DNA from: Candidatus Thorarchaeota archaeon
Lineage (GTDB): Archaea > Asgardarchaeota > Thorarchaeia > Thorarchaeales > Thorarchaeaceae
NCBI GenBank assembly: GCA_003662765.1
Contig: QMYR01000004.1
Span: 1 to 34,050, forward strand
Length of the DNA: 34,050 nt
Reading direction: 5' to 3'
Shown here: positions 24,592 to 33,253 of the stretch, one piece after another
Layout of the letters: each line of letters begins with the position of its first letter
Numbering within the stretch: the stretch's first letter is position 1
Position numbers and translations under genes: made by a program
The notes under the pieces: generated by a model
Databases searched by the model: none
Seen by the model: only the letters and a program-made list of their open reading frames with translations
Told to the model about the DNA's origin: nothing

Positions 24592-26064
24592 ATGGATGAC
24601 AAGAATGGAAGTAGTGCTACTGTATCTGAGGACGATACCAATATCGAAGTCACGAGCTTGATGGCATCCCTTCAGAAGATTTTCAATAGTAGGTTGTTTA
24701 GATTCGCTATGAAACGTGTTGAAACCCCAAGAAAACTTGAGCACATAGTTGGGGTGTACGCAGGCATTCTTGAAGCAAGAGGAATACGAGAGAAAACGAT
24801 ATCCTATCTCTTGCAAAAAGCTATGTCTAAATCTGCGTCTAGATTCGGGTTTGCTGAGGAAAGCTTGAAAGAGGCACTAAAGGATCCGTATACGAGAAAA
24901 GCCATTGCCAATATTCTAATGGGAATTGCGAAATTCGGCATTACACGGCCACAGAAACTATGTGCCCCATTCATGATTGTATGGAATTTCACAAAACAGT
25001 GCAACCTTAGATGTAGGCATTGTTACGCAAATGCGGGTCCTCATCCAGCACCTGACGAGCTGACATTGAGCGAAAAACTTGAAGTGTTAAGGCAACTCGA
25101 TGAGGCAGGAGTTGCCGCCATATCTTTCTCTGGAGGGGAACCATTAGTAAACAAGGATTTTTGGAATGTTGCTAAGAGGGCAGCAGAAATGGGGTTCTAT
25201 ATCAGTGTTGCTACGAATGGTACTTTGATAACAAGAGATGTAGCAAAGCGGTTGAAAGAAACAGGCGTTCGGTATGTTGAGGTAAGCATTGACTCACCCA
25301 ATCCAGAAGAGCATGATGAATTCAGAGGAATTCCTAGAGCTTGGAAAAGATCAATAGAAGGCATTCGGAATGCAAAGAAAGAAGGATTGAGCGTAGGCAT
25401 TGCAATGACAGTGACCAGAGCGAATCATAGACAACTTCCAGAAATGATGGAACTTGCTAGAAACCTTAATGCTGACCGACTTATTGCATTCAACTTTGTA
25501 CCGACTGGACGTGGGAAAGAAATCATAGAAATGGATCTTTCACCTGATGAACGAGAGGCCGTCCTCAGTTATCTGTATGAAGAATTGACTGCGGGCAAGA
25601 TGCAAGTGTTTTCGACTGCACCCATGTATGCCATTGTTTCTTTGAAGAATATTGACAAAGGAGGTAAGTTGACTCCGACCCACTTTGCCGAACTTTCAGT
25701 TCCTGATGAGTATCTTTCTGCAGGATTTGCGTTGGGTGAGTTTTTGGGTGGTTGCGGTGCTGGGAGAATCTACTGTTCAATTGAACATAATGGCGACATT
25801 CAACCATGTGTATTTCTCCCAATAAAGGTGGGGAACGTTCTGAGAGATGGTTTTCTGAACGTGTGGTACAATAATGAAATTCTGCATGAGTTAAGAGACC
25901 GAGATCACTATGCATGCAGTCACTGTGAATACAGATACATATGTGGCGGTTGCAGAGCAAGAGCGTATGCGTACTACGGGAATGTATCCGCACCTGACCC
26001 AAGTTGCGTATTCAATAGAGATCTGTGGAATGAACTTACCGAGGAAGTCGAAGCCAGTGAATAG
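24592..26064 (+). CDS. Radical SAM/SPASM domain protein
   Basis: 490 aa. Residues 1-125 form a helical N-terminal region. The radical SAM core opens with C-x3-C-x2-C (CNLRCRHC, Cys137, 141, 144), followed by FSGGEPL and VSIDSPNPEEHD. The C-terminal SPASM region has at least eight cysteines, including GGCGAGRIYCSI, QPCVF, CSHCEYRYICGGCRARAY and DPSC, binding extra iron-sulfur clusters. Such enzymes modify peptides or porphyrins (heme-pathway AhbC/AhbD and NirJ share the layout). I see no precursor peptide or heme gene nearby, so the substrate is unknown. The codons favour A/T, unlike neighbours, suggesting transfer. ATG 24592 is used because of the promoter position. Confidence 0.9.
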   Translation: MDDKNGSSATVSEDDTNIEVTSLMASLQKIFNSRLFRFAMKRVETPRKLEHIVGVYAGILEARGIREKTISYLLQKAMSKSASRFGFAEESLKEALKDPYTRKAIANILMGIAKFGITRPQKLCAPFMIVWNFTKQCNLRCRHCYANAGPHPAPDELTLSEKLEVLRQLDEAGVAAISFSGGEPLVNKDFWNVAKRAAEMGFYISVATNGTLITRDVAKRLKETGVRYVEVSIDSPNPEEHDEFRGIPRAWKRSIEGIRNAKKEGLSVGIAMTVTRANHRQLPEMMELARNLNADRLIAFNFVPTGRGKEIIEMDLSPDEREAVLSYLYEELTAGKMQVFSTAPMYAIVSLKNIDKGGKLTPTHFAELSVPDEYLSAGFALGEFLGGCGAGRIYCSIEHNGDIQPCVFLPIKVGNVLRDGFLNVWYNNEILHELRDRDHYACSHCEYRYICGGCRARAYAYYGNVSAPDPSCVFNRDLWNELTEEVEASE

Positions 26065-26068
26065 GGAA

Positions 26069-26290
26069 TCACAGCATTTCCAGTAAAGCACACACGAAAA
26101 CGGTTGATTGCAATTTGGACAATCTTGGACACTGGGTCCCTGTCCTCCCAGCAACGGCACTGGGCTGTTGAGCCTCAATGATGTTGCTCGCGGTGTTGAC
26201 ATCTGCGTGGAGTTCGCTACCGCAGTGAGGACAATATCTCTCTGATCATCTGTTCCCACCCACACCATTAGAACTCCACACATTCCCGTA
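26069..26290 (-). mobile_element. Remnant of the 3' end of an IS605-type tnpB, copy 2
   Basis: On the minus strand a frame reads ERYCPHCGSELHADVNTASN, the last zinc knuckle and RuvC-III motif of TnpB with Cys and Asp intact, then continues to TGA 26069-26071. Just upstream another frame reads FVRECVEF/RTGMCGVL, the remains of the preceding knuckle after a frameshift. The rest of the transposase is missing. The remnant ends five bases after the radical SAM gene and is homologous to the plus-strand copy at 20504-20725. Confidence 0.75.
26117..26134. repeat. Inverted repeat, left copy
   Basis: GGACAATCTTGGACACTG, exact reverse complement of 26496-26513. It lies in the 3' part of the tnpB remnant. 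Confidence 0.8.
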
Positions 26291-26495
26291 CGAAGGTAAT
26301 GAAGTTGGCCTCCAGCGTCTCAGCGGCGGATGGTCTTCGCACACACACCAAGTCGACGAGCAGCAGAGATACTGATAACATCATGGGGCGAGATTATGGC
26401 GACGACAACGGTGAGCTGGTCGAGGAGGAGGTATGTATAATGATAGAGGATTGAAGGACGTTGGTGATGTCATGTTCGTGGGATGTCTTGGTCGT

Positions 26496-26513
26496 CAGTG
26501 TCCAAGATTGTCC
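26496..26513. repeat. Inverted repeat, right copy
   Basis: CAGTGTCCAAGATTGTCC, exact reverse complement of 26117-26134, 361 nt away. Between the copies I see only the tnpB remnant and sequence without a supported gene. Confidence 0.8.
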
Positions 26514-26553
26514 AGATCATCCGGCGCTGCTTGTGACCCAACGCTGGTATGAC

Positions 26554-26724
26554 CTAGACCACGAACAGGACTTGATACCGAGTCTGAAGTCCGAACAGTG
26601 GGATTGGCACACTCCAATCGGGATTCTGCAATGCATACAGCGCGCTCAATGTAATGCTTACCACGTAGAGCACAGCAAGAGTGAATGCAGCATGTCTGTC
26701 CTGTGCGTTCGAAGCTAGGCACAC
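26554..26724 (-). CDS. Possible small membrane protein or gene remnant
   Basis: From GTG 26724 the frame gives 56 aa with one strong hydrophobic helix (AAFTLAVLYVVSITLSALYA) and a Pro-rich end (LQNPDWSVPIPLFGLQTRY), stopping at TAG. After the TAG the frame stays open for a further 20 or more codons, so this may be a decayed gene. Nothing else in 26291-26838 looks coding. Confidence 0.3.
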   Translation of the reverse strand: MCLASNAQDRHAAFTLAVLYVVSITLSALYALQNPDWSVPIPLFGLQTRYQVLFVV

Positions 26725-26838
26725 TCCCGTGGCACGGTTCGCGCCTCAAGAAAAGGACTTCTTTCGATGGCGTTGGGCGCTTCTGACTACTGCTACCTCC
26801 CCTGGACTACTTCACACTCTTGCAATGAGCGCTGCTTC

Positions 26839-28053
26839 TCATCGCACGAGTGAGATTGCGTCACGTGGTCGCTTTCTGAGCATTCTAAGAGTGAGCTTTC
26901 TCTTCACAGTGCCCATTGGAAGGAGCCCGCCAATGGATGCAGCGATCAGATATGATGCATACGAATCGTCGCGGAAGAAGCGGCACAAAGTCTCCATGTT
27001 CTTGGTGCTCTTGTAGAACATCTTTGCCATCGAGTCCGAAACCTTGAGATCCTTGAGAATGTTCTTCTTGCACAGTTCGACATATCGTTGGAGGCCTCTT
27101 GTGTCATTCTTCTCTACTGCCCTCGTGAGGGCCTCCGCAGCTGCAATCCCCGATCTGATCGCATACGGAATCCCCTCCCCCGTGAACGAGTCGACAAACC
27201 CTGCTGCATCGCCAACCAGAAGGGTCCGGCCCCTCATGAGGGTGGGGCTTGGTCTGACGGGAAACCGTGCCGCAGAGTCCGACACTATCTTGGGCTCAAT
27301 CTGATGCTCGTCTGCGAAACGCTCGTACCATCTCTGGTATGCCGCACGAATGTTCTTGGCTTTGTCTTGGCGACAACAGATGCCAAGACTCAGATGCATC
27401 TTCTTGGGGAAGCACCATGTGTAGCCGTGGGGCACGTCGCCAAAGTAAAGGAAGAAGATGTCTGCGTCGTAGCCGGTAGGATCTCTGCAGATCTCGTGTA
27501 CCTTTTCGGCTCCGACCTCTGCCTCAATCTCAATGGCGACCATTGCCGAGTCGCTGCTCCACCTCTCATAGAACCCCAACTGCTTCGCGACTATGCTGTT
27601 GATGCCATCTGCTCCCACAAGGAATCGGCCTCGAATCTCCCGCCCATCCTCGGTCTTGACCGTCACACCGGCCGAGTCCTGCGACACTTCGACAACCTTA
27701 CATTGCTCTTGGACTACTGCCCCGGCCTCCTCTGCCTTCTTCAGTAACAGATGATCGAAGTCTTCGCGCATGATCGTGTGCCCCGGCTTTGATCTGTCCT
27801 CGGGAATACAATCCACTCGAATTCCTGATGGAGATACTATTGCAAGACCAGAGATCTTTCGTTGAATCACACCCGATATATCGAAATCGAGAGCCGCGCT
27901 GACCTCGTTTCTAATCGCACCTGCACAGGGCTTCTGCCTAGGAAATACAGCCTTGTCCAGTAGTGTGACACTGATTCCGGCCTGAGCCAGTCGCCGTGCA
28001 GCAGTCGAGCCACTTGGGCCTCCACCAACTATTATCACGTCCGTGTCCGTCAA
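26839..28053 (-). CDS. Geranylgeranyl reductase family FAD-dependent oxidoreductase (second copy)
   Basis: 404 aa, matching the length of the first paralogue. Motifs: VGGGPSGSTAARRLAQAG (FAD), PCAGAI, GADGINSIVAK, YTWCFPKKMHLSLGI and VGDAAGFVDSFTGEGIPYAI. The likely role is reduction of isoprenoid double bonds in lipids or quinones. TTG 28053 is chosen: AGAGGA lies just upstream and a TATA box (28088-28094) puts the transcript start about ten bases before it. The frame is open to 28140 but that extension is not supported. PCAGAI instead of PCGGAV, and other differences, suggest a different substrate from the copy at 2522. Confidence 0.92.
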   Translation of the reverse strand: MTDTDVIIVGGGPSGSTAARRLAQAGISVTLLDKAVFPRQKPCAGAIRNEVSAALDFDISGVIQRKISGLAIVSPSGIRVDCIPEDRSKPGHTIMREDFDHLLLKKAEEAGAVVQEQCKVVEVSQDSAGVTVKTEDGREIRGRFLVGADGINSIVAKQLGFYERWSSDSAMVAIEIEAEVGAEKVHEICRDPTGYDADIFFLYFGDVPHGYTWCFPKKMHLSLGICCRQDKAKNIRAAYQRWYERFADEHQIEPKIVSDSAARFPVRPSPTLMRGRTLLVGDAAGFVDSFTGEGIPYAIRSGIAAAEALTRAVEKNDTRGLQRYVELCKKNILKDLKVSDSMAKMFYKSTKNMETLCRFFRDDSYASYLIAASIGGLLPMGTVKRKLTLRMLRKRPRDAISLVR

Positions 28054-28087
28054 CTTTCCTCTCCACGAGAGTGAATGGCATTGTGTG

Positions 28088-28094
28088 ATAAATA
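28088..28094 (-). promoter_or_regulatory. TATA box of the second geranylgeranyl reductase
   Basis: Minus strand TATTTAT; predicted transcript start near 28065. Confidence 0.55.
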
Positions 28095-28152
28095 TCGTCT
28101 GCCGTGGGAAGGCACGCACACACAAACGTTGTCGAGGCACAGGTCGTTCGTT

Positions 28153-29127
28153 CTAACGCTTGTAGTATGGAGATGCCGCTAGCAGTCTGCGCCGGATATA
28201 CCACCTCACCAGTGGCATGACTCTTCTTCGCCAGCCAAGCTCCTTGCGCAAGTCGTCGAGGTAGTCGTCTAGTGTCCTCGTCTGAAAGTGGAGGAGCGTC
28301 TCTGCCTCAGAGGTGTCCATGAAGTCGGTGTGATAGTAATCTTCGTCCGATTTCGGCACTATGAATGCGGAGTCTGGAAGCATCCCAATGCCAAGCGTTT
28401 CGAGAGTTCTCTTCATGAACTCGCGGTAGGTCATCCTGCAGCGTTCGCCACCAGCTATGAGTAGTATCTTTCCGACCGTGTCTGCAGAGAGGGCATTTGT
28501 GATTGCTAGCCCCACATCTTTAGGGTGCACGAACTCGATGCGCTGCTCACGTGGAATATGGAACATCTCGCCACTCATTGATTGTCCTAACCACTCAAGA
28601 TCAACAGATATCCCCGCCCCTAGGCGAAGAACAGTCCAGGGCAGACTACTCTCTCTCATTCTTTTCTCTGCCTCAATCTTGCTCTTCGGATACGCATCAA
28701 TGGCAACCTGCGGGTCACTGGCTGTCTTGGGCGGCCCTCGGCCTGTAGAGTGGCCATACGTGGCAATCGAGCTCGTGTAGATGAACTTTGACAGACTCCC
28801 CATTTCCTCTGCAACGCTGACAATATTGTCGGTTCCTCCAAAGTTCACCTCCCATGTCAGGTCAGGATTCTGTTCCGACATCGGAGGCAGTATTGCGGCC
28901 ATGTGGACGATATAGTCGATGTCACGCACTGCTCTCCGAACGTCATCTTCTGAACGAATGTCGCCCCATATGATCTCGACTGTATACCGCCTGGCAATCT
29001 TGTGGGCAGTCTTCTCGTTTCTCTTTGTTTGGAGGTCGAAACATCTGACCTGATAGCCTCTCTCGGTCAACTGGGGAATTGTGTTTGATCCTATGTTGCC
29101 GAATGCACCGGTGACTAGTACTCTCAT
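28153..29127 (-). CDS. NAD-dependent epimerase/dehydratase (extended SDR)
   Basis: 324 aa from ATG 29127. The Rossmann motif VTGAFGNIGSN lies at the start, as expected of SDR proteins, followed by WGDIRSEDDV, VHMAAILPP, the catalytic Ser in KFIYTSSIATYG, and YPKSKIEAEK carrying the Tyr-x3-Lys pair. These enzymes alter nucleotide sugars or similar substrates; which one cannot be told. The frame runs to 29184 but a TATA box at 29152-29160 predicts a start within a few bases of 29127. The gene is divergent from the MarR regulator. Confidence 0.9.
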   Translation of the reverse strand: MRVLVTGAFGNIGSNTIPQLTERGYQVRCFDLQTKRNEKTAHKIARRYTVEIIWGDIRSEDDVRRAVRDIDYIVHMAAILPPMSEQNPDLTWEVNFGGTDNIVSVAEEMGSLSKFIYTSSIATYGHSTGRGPPKTASDPQVAIDAYPKSKIEAEKRMRESSLPWTVLRLGAGISVDLEWLGQSMSGEMFHIPREQRIEFVHPKDVGLAITNALSADTVGKILLIAGGERCRMTYREFMKRTLETLGIGMLPDSAFIVPKSDEDYYHTDFMDTSEAETLLHFQTRTLDDYLDDLRKELGWRRRVMPLVRWYIRRRLLAASPYYKR

Positions 29128-29151
29128 GGCAGGCACTGCCAGGCACACCGT

Positions 29152-29160
29152 CATAAATAT
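29152..29160 (-). promoter_or_regulatory. TATA box of the SDR gene
   Basis: Minus strand ATATTTATG, predicted start near 29130, nearly leaderless for ATG 29127. A second ATATT-containing element lies just to the right, within CGACGAAATATTCG, in the intergenic region shared with the MarR gene. Confidence 0.6.
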
Positions 29161-29271
29161 TTCAACGACGAAATATTCGAGCATGAAAGGAGAGGAGATG
29201 TTATTTGGAGAACAGTCTCACCACAAGTGGCATCTTTTCGAGTGGATGATAGAGCGACGTGAGGACCAACG

Positions 29272-29703
29272 ATGGATCACGAGCGTGAGGAGCTGCTGTA
29301 CGACTTCGTAGAGACACTTAGGCGATTAAGTCGAATGAAGTCCTTCTTTGCAAGCGAAGACCTCTCGTTGGAAGAGTTCATGGTCTTGGACCTAATCCTA
29401 GAGTCTGATGGCTGCAGTATGAAGGACATAGTCAATGGCCTCACAATTGCGGCGAGTACTGCCACTGGGGTGGTTGACCGGCTTGTGAGTCGCGGCCTCG
29501 TCGAACGGCATCATTCTGAGAGGGACCGGCGGAAAGTCATAATCGAGCTGACCCGGGCTGGACGGCAGGCTCATGAGAAGTTTAGAAGCGAGGCCTTAGC
29601 ATCCGTGGAGGACTCTGTCCGGCATCTGAGTGATGATGACATAAGATTCCTCATCAGAATCATGAAGAAGGTCATTGAACACTCGCTGAATGGCCGCAAG
29701 TGA
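29272..29703 (+). CDS. MarR-family transcriptional regulator
   Basis: 143 aa. The winged helix is plain: EEFMVLDLILESDGCSMKDI, then IAASTATGVVDRLVSRGLVE (recognition helix) and RHHSERDRRKVIIELTRAG (wing). Flanking helices at both ends make the dimer interface. Start ATG 29272 follows GAGGACC. It is divergent from the epimerase gene with 144 nt between start codons and may regulate it, the common arrangement for MarR proteins. It ends two bases from the convergent FG-GAP gene. Confidence 0.92.
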   Translation: MDHEREELLYDFVETLRRLSRMKSFFASEDLSLEEFMVLDLILESDGCSMKDIVNGLTIAASTATGVVDRLVSRGLVERHHSERDRRKVIIELTRAGRQAHEKFRSEALASVEDSVRHLSDDDIRFLIRIMKKVIEHSLNGRK

Positions 29704-29705
29704 AC

Positions 29706-31376
29706 TCATGCCGCAGGCACGTTACTCACATCTTGTTCGTGACCTGTGGGCCCTTTCCATCTCCTGATATCGACATGGAATTTTACTCTGAGAATCACAA
29801 TTGCCACTACAATCGTGAGCGTTAGAGCGACTCCCACGACTATTGTGATTGCATCATAACGAATCATTTCCTCCGCAGGAACGACCGAACTGCTGGCGTT
29901 GTAGCCCCATCGATACTCCCATGAATCAGGCATGCCATCATTGTCCGTGTCGGCACATACTTGGTCGGTTCCAAGTGCCCCCTCCAGACAATCTGGCAGA
30001 CCATCGAAATCCGAGTCGATATCGCCAACAGCGAACGTGTTATGAAAGTCCGAGGCACCACCACGAGGCTGCCAGCACACGACATGGCCAGTTTCCTTTG
30101 GTGATATCGCATAGATGTTGGCACCCGGAAAGCACGGCACTATCACGTCCAGCCGACCGTCCTCGTTGACGTTTCCGACGGCCGGGGCGTACTGACCATA
30201 GATGTTCATGTCCGTGATCATATGGACCCACTGAACAGAGGCGTCCTCTCCATTGAGGCACATGACTCCGCTAGTGAGGGTGGATATGGCCACCTCCATT
30301 CCTCTGTCGTCATCGAGGTCGGCGGCTAGGACATGATAGACAAAACCAAATGATGAATACACATCAAACGTCCATAGCAGAGAACCATCCAGTCCGTTGA
30401 CGGCTCGGACGTACATGAAGTCAATCGTGAACACAATGTCAAGTTGGCCATCACCGTTCACATCTGCAACGGCAGGAGGTACCGAGGGGTTGATGTGATT
30501 TCCTCCGCGCGGGATCACCCAATGCTTTGAACCATCATCGCCGTTCAGCTCTACCACTGTTGTCCGTGATGTCACTATCACCTCTTGCGTCCCGTCGCGG
30601 TCCACGTCCGCGATCACAGGCATGGATAAGGTGCTATCATTCTCATCAGCGTCCCATACTACTTGCCAGACAACTGTGCCATCCACGGAATTCAAGACCG
30701 ACACGTATCGGGTCCAGTTCTCCCAACTGGTCACCACAATCTCTCTTCGGTCGTCCCCATCGAGATCCGCGACAGCCGCTGGTCGTTCAATGGTGTTTCC
30801 AACGACCGAAGACCACACAACGTCCCCATTCGTCCCGGACAGGAGATACACGGTACCATTCGCTGTGGGAAGCACGATGCTCGGCTCGTCACCCGACTTG
30901 AGTTCGGCCACACTTGGTGCCAAGCTTGGCTCCATCTCCGTGGCCAGAGTATGCATCCACATCACGGTTCCGTTTCCGAAGAGGGCGACAACACCAATTC
31001 CATCGAGTCCCATGACCATCTCTGGGGTCCCATCCTTGTTGAGATCACCCAATGCTATGTCAGTTGGAAACGCTGTTGCAAACTCCCTCGACCACTCCAC
31101 GACACCTGTGGGCCCGTCCCGAACAGTGATTCGCGAAAGATCTGAGGTGGCCTGTGACTCGGAGCAGATTACCTCTGGCCTATCGTCACCATCTACATCT
31201 TCAATCACGGCGGTATAGCAGAAACTGTCATTGATGACATTCTTGACACGCCAGAGATACTCGGGGGGATTTATGATTCTGCGGTTCCACGTTGCCGGCC
31301 GTCCAGCCATGCTGACATAGACGCTCACTCCTAGTAGGACAAGGAGAACAATGACTATGGCCTCTCTCCGCCTCAA
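29706..31376 (-). CDS. FG-GAP/VCBS-repeat surface protein with C-terminal anchor
   Basis: 556 aa. Signal or anchor (VIVLLVLLGVSVYVSMA), then a beta-propeller of FG-GAP-like repeats with calcium loops: DLNKDGTPEMVMGL, DLDGDDRREIVVTS, DVDRDGTQEVIVTS, DVNGDGQLDIVFTI, DLDDDRGMEVAIST and NVNEDGRLDVIVPC. A thrombospondin-3-like calcium segment follows (DSDFDGLPDCLEGALGTD, DTDNDGMPDSWEYRWG), then a membrane helix (TIVVGVALTLTIVVAIVIL). It is an extracellular propeller attached to the membrane. TTG 31376 is preferred because GAGAGG lies nine bases upstream; TTG 31385 would abut that site. Confidence 0.9.
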   Translation of the reverse strand: MRRREAIVIVLLVLLGVSVYVSMAGRPATWNRRIINPPEYLWRVKNVINDSFCYTAVIEDVDGDDRPEVICSESQATSDLSRITVRDGPTGVVEWSREFATAFPTDIALGDLNKDGTPEMVMGLDGIGVVALFGNGTVMWMHTLATEMEPSLAPSVAELKSGDEPSIVLPTANGTVYLLSGTNGDVVWSSVVGNTIERPAAVADLDGDDRREIVVTSWENWTRYVSVLNSVDGTVVWQVVWDADENDSTLSMPVIADVDRDGTQEVIVTSRTTVVELNGDDGSKHWVIPRGGNHINPSVPPAVADVNGDGQLDIVFTIDFMYVRAVNGLDGSLLWTFDVYSSFGFVYHVLAADLDDDRGMEVAISTLTSGVMCLNGEDASVQWVHMITDMNIYGQYAPAVGNVNEDGRLDVIVPCFPGANIYAISPKETGHVVCWQPRGGASDFHNTFAVGDIDSDFDGLPDCLEGALGTDQVCADTDNDGMPDSWEYRWGYNASSSVVPAEEMIRYDAITIVVGVALTLTIVVAIVILRVKFHVDIRRWKGPTGHEQDVSNVPAA

Positions 31377-31468
31377 TGCACACAACCTCTCAGTACAGAA
31401 CTCTCAAGTCACTGGCCTTGAGCCTGGTCACCCGGCTGGGTGCAGCCCAAATAGGTATTTAGAAGAAA

Positions 31469-32584
31469 TCAACTACGTCCGAGAACCGCGTCCAGCACAT
31501 CGTCTATCATGAATCTCCTGTCGGTGCGCCACTTGTGTGCATCCTCGTCGAGTGTCTCTGGCCAGATGTAGTAGATAAGACTGTGAGAATAGTCGACCAA
31601 GAATACCGACATCTCATTGAGCTGCGAGTACAGGCTGGCCAGAAGAGGGGATAGATGTGTGGGCTGAAGCCTCAAGAACCAGAAGATCTCGTCCTCGGAC
31701 ACTCGCATTGTCGACTCGAATGGGATTGGACGATTTTGAAGACGTGCCCTGAGCCTGTGTAGCGTGTCCCGTTCTCCCCTCCCAAAGATAATCACGTTGC
31801 TATATATGTCAAAGGCACTGGGATCGAAAGTGACTCGGTACCCCTCTATGCACTGTTCTCTGAGCATCTTGAACCGACGGCTGAAGGTCTGGGGCGTAAA
31901 CTTGATGCCCGCCTTTGCCAGCGCCCTGATTATCTCTATGTTCTTCCTTCTTGCCCCCTTCATGAGTTCGTACAGTATGCTCAGGTCTCTTCGTGTCAGC
32001 CACTGCAGAGCCCCACCAGCGGGACCGTTTCTCCCCTGTGACTTGATTCGTCCTACAGGTTTCTTGAACCACCTGTCCCAGCTGAAGTTCCAGCTCAGAG
32101 TCTTCGGGTCCCACCCATCGATTCTCAGTGAGGTATAGACTGTGGGTTCGTTTGCGGTGGTGAGGAACCGATACCGGTTCACCACACCCTCCCTCTTGAG
32201 AGTACGGACCAGTTCTCTTATTCGGGAGGAGGTCTTCATTGGTGTTCTGAATTGCATGAATACACCATTCATGGCGCCATAGCAGCGGCACCTGTAGGCA
32301 GTATATGGATGGTACTTAGCAACCCGCTCAAGCGTTTCTATCCCATCAAGGTTGTGAGTTTCCAAGAGCACATCTACCGACTCGAGCCCCATGTTGCGAC
32401 AATCAAGCAATGGGTTCACAACGAAGTATCTCTTGCCGTCAAGTCCGTCCTGCAGGAGTTTCAACCGCTTTGTGGCAGTGGGTTTCGATATACCCGCCCG
32501 TCTTGCGAGCTCCTCGACGGTTCCGAATGGGTTCTCTTGTATCGCTATGAGCAGCGAGAGATACTGTCCCGTCAGACTTGCCAG
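31469..32584 (-). CDS. HTH transcriptional regulator, probable CTG start
   Basis: The frame contains an intact helix-turn-helix upstream of the first standard start codon (TTG 32464): LSLLIAIQENPFGTVEELA, then RRAGISKPTATKRLKLLQD. Hence translation must begin further 5'. Between the TGA at 32621-32623 and 32464 there is no ATG, GTG or TTG; CTG 32584 with GGGGGTGGG just before it is the best candidate, giving about 372 aa. After the first HTH come ligand-binding-like alpha/beta segments and a second HTH-like region (RRDLSILYELMKGARRKN, KFTPQTFSRRFKML). It resembles large Lrp/Trm-like archaeal regulators. The effector is unknown. Confidence 0.65.
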   Translation of the reverse strand: MASLTGQYLSLLIAIQENPFGTVEELARRAGISKPTATKRLKLLQDGLDGKRYFVVNPLLDCRNMGLESVDVLLETHNLDGIETLERVAKYHPYTAYRCRCYGAMNGVFMQFRTPMKTSSRIRELVRTLKREGVVNRYRFLTTANEPTVYTSLRIDGWDPKTLSWNFSWDRWFKKPVGRIKSQGRNGPAGGALQWLTRRDLSILYELMKGARRKNIEIIRALAKAGIKFTPQTFSRRFKMLREQCIEGYRVTFDPSAFDIYSNVIIFGRGERDTLHRLRARLQNRPIPFESTMRVSEDEIFWFLRLQPTHLSPLLASLYSQLNEMSVFLVDYSHSLIYYIWPETLDEDAHKWRTDRRFMIDDVLDAVLGRS

Positions 32585-32620
32585 AGTCCCACCCCCTCTC
32601 TCCCTCTGGAGCGAAGGCCC

Positions 32621-33121
32621 TCACCCTGAGGCCGTGACGGACAGAATCGAAACAAGAGGCGGCCCTGGGTTGCCGTCGGTCGGAGGATCAAATGTCACGT
32701 CGTCGTGCGTTGCCAATGTGAAGTGATAGTATGGTATCTCGGCGTATACGATGAACCTGTACCATCCGCTCTCAGTCACCATGTTGTACCAAGCTAGGTC
32801 AACACTTAGAGAAGAGTATCTGCCAATGACTGTGAGTCTGACGTAATAGACATCACCGGATGGCAGTACAAGAAAGCAGTAGATGTATGTCAACTGGAAG
32901 TCCAAGGTACTATCATAGACGTTGATCGTGAAACTCGTGTGAATGTCGTCGCAGTCGCAGTCACCGTCCAAGTCTGCGTATCCTGCACCTGTGACATTCA
33001 CCTCCACAATTGACGGGTTATCTGCAGCTGGGGTTCCCACCACCGTGGCCCTTGCCGGCGTGACCATTAGGAACGCAATCATGGCAAGAGTCAGGATAGC
33101 GATTCGCAGAGCTCTCTTCAT
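32621..33121 (-). CDS. Small secreted protein, function unknown
   Basis: 166 aa with a clear signal peptide (KRALRIAILTLAMIAFLMV, cleavage likely after ARA). The mature part is beta-rich and has an acidic, Ca-loop-like DLDGDCDCDD at about residues 50-59, followed by regular aromatic strands (YIYCFLVLPSGDVYYVRL). No family recognised. ATG 33121 has GGAG about ten bases upstream and a TATA-like CAAATAATAAG at 33156-33166 (minus strand). It lies 37 nt before the CTG of the regulator, so the two may be co-transcribed. Confidence 0.7.
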   Translation of the reverse strand: MKRALRIAILTLAMIAFLMVTPARATVVGTPAADNPSIVEVNVTGAGYADLDGDCDCDDIHTSFTINVYDSTLDFQLTYIYCFLVLPSGDVYYVRLTVIGRYSSLSVDLAWYNMVTESGWYRFIVYAEIPYYHFTLATHDDVTFDPPTDGNPGPPLVSILSVTASG

Positions 33122-33211
33122 GTCAATCGCACTCCTGCACCGTTAGTGAAACGCCCTTATTATTTGTATTGACTTTTCTCCCAAGAGGCCCCCTGGGCAA
33201 AATGACAATCC

Positions 33212-33219
33212 TATTATAC
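33212..33219 (+). promoter_or_regulatory. TATA box of the 75-aa protein gene
   Basis: TATTATAC; predicted transcript start near 33242. A GGTGAT ribosome site at 33244-33249 precedes ATG 33254. Confidence 0.6.
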
Positions 33220-33253
33220 TATTCTTGCCAAACGTAGCATCACCGGTGATTCT

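Noticed and set aside
32584-33121. Fusion of the secreted protein and HTH regulator by TGA readthrough
   Set aside because: They share a frame, but joining a secreted domain to a DNA-binding domain makes no sense; the regulator has its own G-rich site before CTG 32584.
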